From assembly GCA_945876985.1 (NCBI GenBank), contig CAMCQX010000085.1:1-6903 (forward strand): a stretch of 6,903 bases of DNA, read 5' to 3'. Origin of the DNA: Chitinophaga pinensis (GTDB lineage: Bacteria > Bacteroidota > Bacteroidia > UKL13-3). Made by a program: the position numbers and the translations under genes. Below are positions 1 to 6,201 of the stretch, one piece after another (the first letter of the stretch is position 1; each line of letters opens with the position of its first letter). The notes under the pieces are model-generated. The model was not told the DNA's origin. It ran no database searches and was given only the letters and a program-made list of their open reading frames with translations.

Positions 1-25
1 TTGCTGGTATGTTTTCATGATAAGG

Positions 26-52
26 TTTCAAACTTATGTTTTTTGTTTGAAA
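26..52. repeat. Short inverted repeat, 8-bp arms
   Basis: TTTCAAAC at 26-33 is the exact reverse complement of GTTTGAAA at 45-52, with an 11-nt spacer. The arms are AT-rich and no uninterrupted T-run follows on either strand, so this is not a convincing intrinsic terminator. It could be an operator-like site or chance in such AT-rich DNA. It lies about 170 bp upstream of the helicase start. Confidence 0.3.
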
Positions 53-166
53 ATAATTAGAAAGTCAAATATGATTGTCATTATTTTTTAAAAAATTTAT
101 TTTCAAAATAAACATTTAATTGTTCTAAAAAGATTCAAAAAAACTTCAAGAACCCCCATCAATAAA

Positions 167-197
167 TTGGCATTTACCTCAAAAACACTTACCTTTA
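167..197 (+). promoter_or_regulatory. Candidate Bacteroidota-type promoter of the SNF2 helicase gene
   Basis: A TTG at 167-169 lies 20 nt upstream of TACCTTTA at 190-197. The second element differs from the Bacteroidota -7 consensus TAnnTTTG only in its last base. Expected transcription start would be around 204, leaving a leader of roughly 15 nt before the TTG start codon at 220. A weaker alternative is TTTG at 46-49 with TATGATTG at 70-77, which would leave a leader of well over 100 nt. The call rests on consensus matching only. Confidence 0.3.
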
Positions 198-219
198 CCC
201 CCTTTAACCAAACCAATAA

Positions 220-3200
220 TTGATTGTAGTTAATACACAACCATTCGCTTTAGTTTATACACTTGTAAACCATCCTCACCTAGGCTTTATATTAGAACCA
301 CATATAGTTCAAATAAATAGCTTGGGAAAATACTCACTTACCCATCAGCGTGTTTTTAGCAAAACTGCTGATTATTTTTCAAAATGCTTGAATGAAAAAG
401 ATTATGAAATTATTGCTTTATTAGATGAATTAGATGACGATTATTTATTTAAAAAATTTCATACCGACACCAAAAAGAAAATACGAACGGCCGAATTTAT
501 TAGTAAAATAAAAGAATCGGCTTATGAAGAAAAAGTAATGACTTTTATAGAAGAGCGAATGATAAAAGCGCTTAATTTACTCAAAGGACAGGCTATTTTC
601 AAAACTGGAAACGACAATAATCCAACTTCCATGAAAATTAATGTTTCCAATGAAAAAGCTTCGGTTTTGTTTCATTTTAAACGTGATGCAGAAGGAACAA
701 GGTATTTTCCAACCATTAAATTCAAAGGTGTTCGCGTAGAATTTATGTTTAAAAATGCGGAAATCATTTCTTATAATCCTGCTTGGATGCTTTTAGGAAA
801 TGATTTATTTGATTTTGAGAAGGACGTAGATGGAAAAAAATTGTTTCCGTTTTTAAATAAGCGATTCATACAAATCAATAAATCATCGGAGGACACTTAT
901 TTTAACAAATTTGTTTATCAACTAATTGAAAAGTACAATGTTTTTGCGGAAGGTTTTGAAATAAATACTAAACAACCTGAGGGCAAAGCAATATTAACCA
1001 TGCAGCAAGTGATAGGAAACGATATAGCTTTGAAACTTTCCTTTAATTACGATGGCGCATCGTTTGATTACGGTACGCTAAACAAAATTTCGGTGATAGT
1101 AAAAAAAGAAAATGAAAATTATACTTTTACGCGAACCAAAAGAGATTTAACATTTGAAGCTGAAAAGTTTTTGGCTATTCAAAAAATAGGTTTAAAGCAA
1201 TTCAATGGTCCTTATTTTACTTTAAAAAACCAAAAGTCAAAACTCATTACAAACCATATTTCATTGAGTGATGAAGGTACCAATAAGTTTGATTTTTTAG
1301 AGTGGCTCAATGAACATCATGCCGATTTAAAAAAAACAGGCATTGAAATAAAACAAGACAAAAACTCCTATTTTATTGGCGCTCGCGAAATGAAATTGGA
1401 AATTAATGAGCAAAAAGATTGGTTTGATATTCAAGCTGTTGTTCAATTTGGTGAGTTTAAAATTCCTTTTATTGCTTTGCGCAATTATTTACTGAAAGGA
1501 ATTAGAGAATTTATATTGCCCAATGGCATGATTGCTATTATTCCATTAGAATGGTTTGGCGATTTGAGTGGTTTGCTAGAATTTAGCACCAATGAAGATG
1601 AAATAAAAATTGAAAAACAACATATAGGTTTATTGGATGAAATAGTAAATAATGGTGGTAAATACTTGCGATTAAGTGATAAAATTGAACGACTTAAAAA
1701 TTACGGACAAGTAAAAGAGGCGCCAATTCCGTTGAACTTTAACGGTACGCTTCGTCCTTATCAGCAAGCTGGATTTGATTGGTTTTATTTTTTAAAAGAA
1801 AATCAGTTTGGCGGCTGCCTAGCCGATGATATGGGATTGGGTAAAACCATTCAAACATTGGCATTGATTCAAAAAGAACGTGAATTGTTTCAAGCTTATG
1901 AATTGCAAAGCAAAGCAGAAAAAACACTTATAAAAGTAAGCGAAAATAATATAATACCATTGGTTAAAACTGCAGTTATTACTGATGCTGCAGGTCAAAT
2001 TGATTTGTTTAACAGTGGTTTTGTTCAAGAAATATTACCAATTATATCCACAGAAAAAAATGTTCAAAATACTGAATTGATAGCAAACAGTTTGAATCAA
2101 AATTTTATTCGAACCAGTTTAATCATTGTTCCAAATTCCTTGGTTTTTAACTGGCAAAACGAAGCAAAAAAGTTTACACCAAACTTAAAAGTGCTCATTT
2201 ATACCGGCACTCAACGCATAAAAAACACTAAATATTTTAATAATTACGACTTAATTATTACCACATATGGCACTGCCAGGGTTGATATTGATATTTTAAA
2301 ACAACACCAATTTAATTATATCATTTTAGATGAAAGTCAATCGATAAAAAATGCAGGTTCTCAGTCGTCAAAAGCAGTAAGACTGCTGCGTTCAAATTAT
2401 AAATTAGTGTTAACCGGAACGCCAATTGAAAACGGTGTTCAAGAACTTTGGAGTCAATTATCGTTTGTAAATCCTGGACTTTTGGGTAATTTAAATTCAT
2501 TCAATGAACGATTTGTAACGCCTATAGAAAAAGGGAAAGATGAGTTTAAGATGCAACAATTAAAAGCCATTATTAAACCATTTGTTTTACGCAGAACCAA
2601 AGATCAAGTGGCAAAAGATTTACCTGAAAAAACAGAACAAATTATTTATTGCCAAATGACAGATGAGCAAGCAGAAGCTTATGAAACTACTAAATCATAT
2701 TACAGAAATGAGATTTTAAAATCGGTTTCAGAAATTGGTGTGAGTCGCACGCACTTCACGTTATTAAAGGGATTAACAAGATTGCGTCAAATAGCCAACC
2801 ACCCTATTTTAGCCAATAAAGATTATGAGTTTGGTAGTGGAAAATTTGATGAAGTAATAGCCAGAGCCAACACAGCAAAAGCCGAAGGACATAAAGTTTT
2901 GATGTTTTCGCAGTTTGTAAAACAGTTGGATATTTACAGAAATAATTTTGATATCAACAAACATCCATACAGTTATTTAGATGGAAGTATGACCAATATT
3001 GAAAGGCAAAATGCGGTTACCAATTTTCAAACTAAAGAAGATTTACCCTTCTTTTTGATTTCACTAAAAGCAGGTGGATTGGGTTTAAATTTAACCAATG
3101 CCGACTATGTGTTTTTAATTGATCCTTGGTGGAACCCAGCCATTGAACGCCAGGCAGTAGATAGAACACACAGAATTGGACAAACCAAATCGGTATTTAT

Positions 3201-3348
3201 TTATAAATTCATTACCAAAGACACTGTTGAAGAAAAGATCATTGCACTGCAAAACAAAAAGAAATTATTGGCCGATAATATCATTACTACTGAAGAAAGT
3301 TTTATCAAAACGATAAATGTTGATGAAATAATTGACTTGTTGAGTTGA
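220..3348 (+). CDS. SNF2/SWI2-family DNA-dependent ATPase (DEAD/DEAH-type helicase), TTG start
   Basis: This is a superfamily 2 Snf2-type ATPase of 1042 residues, expected to be cytoplasmic and to translocate on double-stranded DNA or remodel DNA-protein complexes; the substrate is not evident. The C-terminal half holds the motor: LRPYQQAGFDWF (511-522), Walker A DDMGLGKT (536-543, Lys542), motif Ia VPNSLVFNW (637-645), motif II DESQ (704-707), motif III LTGTPIEN (731-738), motif IV VLMFSQF (893-899), motif V AGGLGLNLT (951-959) and motif VI QAVDRTHRIGQ (978-988) with its arginines. All look intact. Residues 1-500 form the accessory region of bacterial Snf2 proteins; no SWIM-type zinc cluster is present, only one cysteine being seen in the first hundred residues. 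About 80 poorly conserved residues separate motifs I and Ia. The TTG start follows directly on an in-frame TAA (217-219) and the next Met is residue 107, so TTG is the best start. The gene ends in tandem TGA-TAA stops and converges on mltG. Confidence 0.93.
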   Translation: MIVVNTQPFALVYTLVNHPHLGFILEPHIVQINSLGKYSLTHQRVFSKTADYFSKCLNEKDYEIIALLDELDDDYLFKKFHTDTKKKIRTAEFISKIKESAYEEKVMTFIEERMIKALNLLKGQAIFKTGNDNNPTSMKINVSNEKASVLFHFKRDAEGTRYFPTIKFKGVRVEFMFKNAEIISYNPAWMLLGNDLFDFEKDVDGKKLFPFLNKRFIQINKSSEDTYFNKFVYQLIEKYNVFAEGFEINTKQPEGKAILTMQQVIGNDIALKLSFNYDGASFDYGTLNKISVIVKKENENYTFTRTKRDLTFEAEKFLAIQKIGLKQFNGPYFTLKNQKSKLITNHISLSDEGTNKFDFLEWLNEHHADLKKTGIEIKQDKNSYFIGAREMKLEINEQKDWFDIQAVVQFGEFKIPFIALRNYLLKGIREFILPNGMIAIIPLEWFGDLSGLLEFSTNEDEIKIEKQHIGLLDEIVNNGGKYLRLSDKIERLKNYGQVKEAPIPLNFNGTLRPYQQAGFDWFYFLKENQFGGCLADDMGLGKTIQTLALIQKERELFQAYELQSKAEKTLIKVSENNIIPLVKTAVITDAAGQIDLFNSGFVQEILPIISTEKNVQNTELIANSLNQNFIRTSLIIVPNSLVFNWQNEAKKFTPNLKVLIYTGTQRIKNTKYFNNYDLIITTYGTARVDIDILKQHQFNYIILDESQSIKNAGSQSSKAVRLLRSNYKLVLTGTPIENGVQELWSQLSFVNPGLLGNLNSFNERFVTPIEKGKDEFKMQQLKAIIKPFVLRRTKDQVAKDLPEKTEQIIYCQMTDEQAEAYETTKSYYRNEILKSVSEIGVSRTHFTLLKGLTRLRQIANHPILANKDYEFGSGKFDEVIARANTAKAEGHKVLMFSQFVKQLDIYRNNFDINKHPYSYLDGSMTNIERQNAVTNFQTKEDLPFFLISLKAGGLGLNLTNADYVFLIDPWWNPAIERQAVDRTHRIGQTKSVFIYKFITKDTVEEKIIALQNKKKLLADNIITTEESFIKTINVDEIIDLLS

Positions 3349-3364
3349 TAAGTTTAAAAAAATC

Positions 3365-3385
3365 ATTCAAAATTCATACTTCAAA
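3365..3385. repeat. Three-copy imperfect 7-bp tandem array in the convergent gap
   Basis: Three adjacent heptamers, ATTCAAA (3365-3371), ATTCATA (3372-3378) and CTTCAAA (3379-3385), fill half of the 41-bp gap between the convergent helicase and mltG genes. The same CAAA / CATA / CAAA order recurs in the array at 6176-6196. There is no GC-rich hairpin here, so I cannot call a bidirectional terminator, although the A7 run at 3356-3362 reads as a T-run downstream of mltG on the reverse strand. Confidence 0.5.
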
Positions 3386-3389
3386 ATCC

Positions 3390-4424
3390 CTAAAGTCCTC
3401 TCCTATTTAATTCATGTTGATACCTTCTCGCATTTACTTGATGTTGCGTAAAAGTTTGAGCAAAATTATGGTAGCCGCTAAAGTCTTCTTTGGCACAAAA
3501 ATACAAATAATTATTTGTTGGCGCATTCAATACAGCGTCAATAGCAGTTGGTGATGCCAAGCATATTGGTCCTGGAGGCAATCCAATATTTATATAAGTA
3601 TTGTAAGGCGATTGCAAAGCAGTATGAATACTTAAAACACGTTTTATACTGGTGTCATTTAACGCAAAAAGAACAGTAGGATCAGCTTGTAATGGCATTC
3701 CAATTTTCATTCGGTTCATGTATGTTCTTGCAATGATTGGCATTTCATCGAGTTTACTGGTTTCACTCATTACTATGGAAGCCAAAATAGTAATTTCCTG
3801 TGGCGACATTTTCAATAAAATGCTTTTGGTAGTTCTGTTGCTATTCCAAAAAATATTGTATTCTTTTTGCATGCGTTCCACCAACTTTTTACCCGAAATA
3901 TTCCAATAAATATTATAAGTATTTGGTACAAATAAACTAATAATATTATTACTGTCCATTTTAGCAGCGCTTAAAGTTAAACTATCGTTCATTAAATTAA
4001 TTAACTCTGCGCTGTCCAGCTCCAATTGATTAGAAAGTGTTAAAGCCAAATTTTCTTTTCGCCTTGCATATTTAATGACTAAATTCAATGGTTCTTGTCT
4101 ACCTGATTTAAGCAGTTTAATTAAAGCAATATTGCTCATTCCTTCTGTAATTTTATACCTGCCAGCTTTCAGATTATCGGTTAAGTTGATCAGTTTTGCA
4201 ATTCTTTCAAACGATTGTACATTTTTTAAAATGTTATCATTTTGTAAATTAAAAAGTAGTCGGTCTAAACTTTTATTCGATTTGATGTAAATATATATTG
4301 GTTTGTTAGCACTACTATTTACATTGTTTATAAATAAATCGGCAGCAATTTTATACACTGCTAATAGCAGCAAAAGTCCTATAATTATACTTACATAACG
4401 CCAACTTATGGTTTGATTTCTCAT
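3390..4424 (-). CDS. mltG: Endolytic murein transglycosylase MltG (YceG-like)
   Basis: MltG is an inner-membrane lytic transglycosylase that cuts nascent glycan strands and is thought to end peptidoglycan polymerisation. The 344-residue protein, close to the usual family length, has a short cytoplasmic N-terminus, one transmembrane segment at about residues 11-29, then an extracytoplasmic domain. Residues about 42-110 fit the LysM-like subdomain. The catalytic domain shows the family signatures in order: LASIVMSET (214-222), where Glu221 matches the conserved catalytic glutamate, then MNRMKIGMPLQADPT (236-250), SPYNTY (272-277), GLPPGPI (281-287) and YLYF (306-309). No key residue is missing. 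The ATG at 4422-4424 puts the membrane segment immediately after a short basic start, as expected. It is divergent from the CpeT-like gene with about 89 bp between start codons, and convergent with the helicase. No obvious Bacteroidota promoter match was found upstream. Confidence 0.95.
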   Translation of the reverse strand: MRNQTISWRYVSIIIGLLLLLAVYKIAADLFINNVNSSANKPIYIYIKSNKSLDRLLFNLQNDNILKNVQSFERIAKLINLTDNLKAGRYKITEGMSNIALIKLLKSGRQEPLNLVIKYARRKENLALTLSNQLELDSAELINLMNDSLTLSAAKMDSNNIISLFVPNTYNIYWNISGKKLVERMQKEYNIFWNSNRTTKSILLKMSPQEITILASIVMSETSKLDEMPIIARTYMNRMKIGMPLQADPTVLFALNDTSIKRVLSIHTALQSPYNTYINIGLPPGPICLASPTAIDAVLNAPTNNYLYFCAKEDFSGYHNFAQTFTQHQVNARRYQHELNRRGL

Positions 4425-4459
4425 TAATTTTTATGAAATTGAATGGCACAATAAAAACA

Positions 4460-4491
4460 TTTGATTTGAATTTATCAATTCAATAAGGTTA
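4460..4491 (+). promoter_or_regulatory. Possible promoter with embedded inverted repeat upstream of the CpeT-like gene
   Basis: TTTG at 4460-4463 is followed after 20 nt by TAAGGTTA at 4484-4491, a four-of-six match to the Bacteroidota -7 element TAnnTTTG. This would leave a leader of about 16 nt before the ATG at 4514. The spacer is almost entirely the inverted repeat at 4466-4483. The -7 match is weak, so this is a tentative call, resting mainly on spacing and position. Confidence 0.2.
4466..4483. repeat. 7-bp inverted repeat in the divergent mltG / CpeT-like intergenic region
   Basis: TTGAATT (4466-4472) and AATTCAA (4477-4483) are perfect reverse complements around a 4-nt loop. The repeat lies between two divergent genes and so could bind a regulator. 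The arms are nearly all A/T and no T-run follows, so it is unlikely to be a strong terminator. Chance occurrence cannot be excluded in this base composition. Confidence 0.35.
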
Positions 4492-4513
4492 TTTGCCAAA
4501 ATATTTTATATTC

Positions 4514-5143
4514 ATGACCATGGAATTCAAAAAAATAATAGTGATAATATCTTTAATGGTTGGATTTTACCATTGCAAAGCACAAAATAAAATAAGCAAA
4601 TATGATTTAAAAGAATTGTGCAAAAATTTATCAGGGAATTATTCTAATGCATTGCAAGCAAAAAATGACAAAATGTTTAATAAAAAGTCACTTACAATCA
4701 CTCCCATTTGGCAAAATAAGAAAAATGAATTTTGGTTTTTAGAAGAACAAGCAAACTTTGAAAATAACAATAAAAACAATAGTAAGATTGTATTTAGAGT
4801 TTTTAAAATGAACGATTCAGTAGTTGTAAAACAAATTTATACTATAAAAAAATCGTTTCAAATAAACCAAAATTCAACTACTGATAATTATATTCTAAAC
4901 TTAACAACTAAAAATATAATTTTGAAAGCTGGTTGTGCATTGTTTTTCACTAAAAAAAATGAAACTTATAATGGCAGAACTCACGATACAGATTGTCCAA
5001 GTAGTATAAATGGAGCGAAGTTTGAAAGTAGGAATGAAACAATTTCGCCAAATGCTATTTTTATACTAACCCAAGGATTTGACAGCGATGGTAAACAAGT
5101 TTGGGGCAATACAAAAGGTGAATTTAAATTTTTTAAATATTAG
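4514..5143 (+). CDS. Secreted CpcT/CpeT-like protein (chromophore lyase family), function unknown
   Basis: The mature region matches the CpcT/CpeT family, whose characterised cyanobacterial members attach bilins to phycobiliproteins. Numbering from the ATG at 4514 (209 residues), the family pattern appears in order: LSGNYSNALQA (39-49), the FLEEQA block (75-80, compare the family's VEQA), FRVFKM (94-99), LKAGCALFF (137-145), YNGRT (152-156), Cys161, GFDSDG (188-193), VWG (196-198) and a terminal FKFFK. Residues about 3-24 form a signal peptide: basic start, hydrophobic core, then CKAQ before Asn25, a common signal peptidase I ending in Bacteroidota. FYHC is a poor lipobox, so a lipoprotein is less likely. 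Cys141 and Cys161 could form a disulfide after export (inference). ATG 4514 or ATG 4520 is preferred over the in-frame TTG at 4493, because both put the signal peptide at the N-terminus. The gene ends 14 bp before hldD, suggesting co-transcription. Nothing shows a bilin ligand here, so the real function is open. Confidence 0.8.
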   Translation: MTMEFKKIIVIISLMVGFYHCKAQNKISKYDLKELCKNLSGNYSNALQAKNDKMFNKKSLTITPIWQNKKNEFWFLEEQANFENNNKNNSKIVFRVFKMNDSVVVKQIYTIKKSFQINQNSTTDNYILNLTTKNIILKAGCALFFTKKNETYNGRTHDTDCPSSINGAKFESRNETISPNAIFILTQGFDSDGKQVWGNTKGEFKFFKY

Positions 5144-5157
5144 AAAAACAAATATTA

Positions 5158-6126
5158 ATGATAGTAATTACAGGTGCGGAAGGATTTATAGGCTCATGTT
5201 TAGTAGCAAAATTAAACCAATTAAATTACAACGATTTGATTTTGGTGGATGATTTTGATACATGCCCAAATAGAAATTTAAACTTAGTTGAAAAAAAATA
5301 TACCTCCAAAATTGAAAGAAAAAACTTTTTTGATTGGTTAGAGGTAAATGCCAATCAGGTACAGTTTGTTTTTCATATTGGTGCAAGAACTGATACAACT
5401 GAAACTGATGAAGCCATATTTAAAATGTTAAATTACGATTTCAGCATTGCACTATGGAACATTTGTGTAAAAGAAGGAATTCCTTTGGTTTATGCATCTA
5501 GCGCTGCTACTTATGGCGATGGTGAGCACGGTTACGATGACGATGAAAGCAAATTAGATTTATTAACACCATTGAATCCATATGGTAAATCGAAAAACGA
5601 TTTTGATAAATGGGCGGTAAAGCAAGAAAAACAACCATATTTTTGGGCTGGCCTAAAGTTTTTCAATGTTTTTGGCCCTAATGAATACCACAAAGGTAGA
5701 ATGGCATCTGTTATTTTTCATTCATTCAACCAAATTAAGGAATTAGGCAAAGTAAAACTTTTTAAATCGCATAAAGCTGAATATGCAAATGGTGAACAAA
5801 TGCGCGATTTTATATATGTAAAAGATTTATGTGATGTATGTGTATATTTATTAGAAAACAGAAAAAAAAGTGGTATTTATAATTTAGGAACTGGGCAAGC
5901 CAGAACTTGGAATGATTTGGTAAATGCAATTTTCAAAGCTTTGAATTTGCCTTCAAACATTGAATACATTGACATTCCTGAAGATATAAGGGGGAAGTAT
6001 CAATATTTTACTGAAGCTAACATGGCAAAGCTTAGAAAAATTGGTTATAACAAAGAATTTACAAACGTAGAAAATGCAGTAAATGACTATGTAAATAACT
6101 ATTTGAACAACAATAAATTTGAATAA
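5158..6126 (+). CDS. hldD: ADP-L-glycero-D-manno-heptose 6-epimerase
   Basis: This cytoplasmic, NADP-dependent short-chain dehydrogenase/reductase-type epimerase converts ADP-D-glycero-D-manno-heptose to the L,D form, the heptose donor for LPS inner core (gene also called rfaD or gmhD). The 322-residue protein is close to family length. It shows the Rossmann motif TGAEGFIGS (5-13), an acidic DDF after the second strand (31-33), the active-site stretch YASSAATYG (112-120) with the catalytic Ser/Thr region, and the catalytic YGKSK (Tyr142, Lys146). The specific signature FFNVFGPNEYHKGRMAS (168-184) closely parallels the E. coli enzyme's YFNVYGPREGHKGSMAS, and RDFIYVKD (216-223), NLGTG (242-246) and RGKYQYFTEA (278-287) also match. 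These features favour HldD over a generic sugar epimerase. The ATG follows an A/T-rich leader with no Shine-Dalgarno, usual for Bacteroidota. It lies 14 bp after the CpeT-like gene and is probably in its transcript. No other LPS core genes are visible. Confidence 0.95.
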   Translation: MIVITGAEGFIGSCLVAKLNQLNYNDLILVDDFDTCPNRNLNLVEKKYTSKIERKNFFDWLEVNANQVQFVFHIGARTDTTETDEAIFKMLNYDFSIALWNICVKEGIPLVYASSAATYGDGEHGYDDDESKLDLLTPLNPYGKSKNDFDKWAVKQEKQPYFWAGLKFFNVFGPNEYHKGRMASVIFHSFNQIKELGKVKLFKSHKAEYANGEQMRDFIYVKDLCDVCVYLLENRKKSGIYNLGTGQARTWNDLVNAIFKALNLPSNIEYIDIPEDIRGKYQYFTEANMAKLRKIGYNKEFTNVENAVNDYVNNYLNNNKFE

Positions 6127-6143
6127 TTAATATATTATTTAAA

Positions 6144-6171
6144 GTAAAGACATTGCATGCAACGTCTTTAC
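6144..6171. repeat. 28-bp near-perfect palindrome (REP/MITE-like intergenic element)
   Basis: GTAAAGAC (6144-6151) pairs exactly with GTCTTTAC (6164-6171). Inside lies the perfect 10-bp palindrome TTGCATGCAA (6153-6162), with one mismatched pair (A6152 / C6163) between the two blocks. As single-stranded nucleic acid it would form an 11-pair hairpin with a CATG loop. It lies 17 bp after the hldD stop. There is no T-run on either side, so it is not a canonical terminator, although it could protect the 3' end of the hldD transcript. From memory, closely similar AGAC...TTGCATGCAA...GTCT palindromes recur in intergenic regions of Bacteroidota and Cyanobacteria; copy number here cannot be seen. The ATG at its centre is in frame with the downstream gene. 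Confidence 0.75.
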
Positions 6172-6175
6172 AATC

Positions 6176-6196
6176 AATCAAAAATCATAAATCAAA
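6176..6196. repeat. Three-copy 7-bp tandem array upstream of the sensor gene
   Basis: The heptamers AATCAAA (6176-6182), AATCATA (6183-6189) and AATCAAA (6190-6196) are consecutive and differ at one base. The array ends 5 nt before the preferred GTG start of the downstream gene and begins 4 nt after the palindrome. It resembles the array at 3365-3385 in period, copy number and the order CAAA / CATA / CAAA. Short heptamer arrays of this kind are, from memory, frequent between genes in Bacteroidota; a function is not known to me. Confidence 0.55.
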
Positions 6197-6201
6197 AGCT
6201 G

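Larger units (their letters stand above)
1..219. other. Left-edge non-coding region upstream of the helicase gene
   Basis: No gene can be supported here. All forward frames hit stops early (TGA at 18-20, TAG at 58-60), so at most the last few codons of a gene lying off the left edge could be present. The reverse strand has an ATG at 18 that would run off the window after six codons, too short to judge. The region is very AT-rich and contains one 8-bp inverted repeat (26-52) and promoter-like boxes just upstream of the helicase start. I see no tRNA, riboswitch fold or clear terminator. Confidence 0.6.

Noticed and set aside
1..18. Reverse-strand ATG at 18 reading MKTYQQ off the left edge, with a TAAGTTTG -7-like element at 29-36 on the same strand.
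   Set aside because: Only six codons are visible, the -7 element would leave a leader of only a few bases, and no TTG box is found at the proper distance. It may be the start of a divergent gene but cannot be supported from this window.
1739..2028. Two overlapping reverse-strand ORFs of 62 and 69 codons inside the helicase gene.
   Set aside because: They are antisense to the conserved Walker A region of a clear gene and their translations look like no protein family.
3349..3389. Bidirectional terminator between the helicase and mltG genes.
   Set aside because: The gap shows direct heptamer repeats and an A7 run but no stable inverted repeat.
3652..4290. Forward-strand ORFs of 85 and 71 codons within mltG.
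   Set aside because: They are antisense shadows of a complete MltG whose catalytic motifs are all on the other strand; the hydrophobic look comes from complementing AT-rich codons.
4493..4513. TTG start giving the CpeT-like protein seven extra N-terminal residues.
   Set aside because: ATG codons at 4514 and 4520 place the signal peptide directly at the N-terminus, and the extension overlaps the region expected to hold promoter and leader.
5186..5398. Reverse-strand ORF of 70 codons inside hldD.
   Set aside because: It is a shadow of the conserved epimerase N-terminus, with no independent signal.
6144..6171. Palindrome as a rho-independent terminator of hldD.
   Set aside because: The stem is long enough, but no T-run follows on either strand; a repeat element is the better description.
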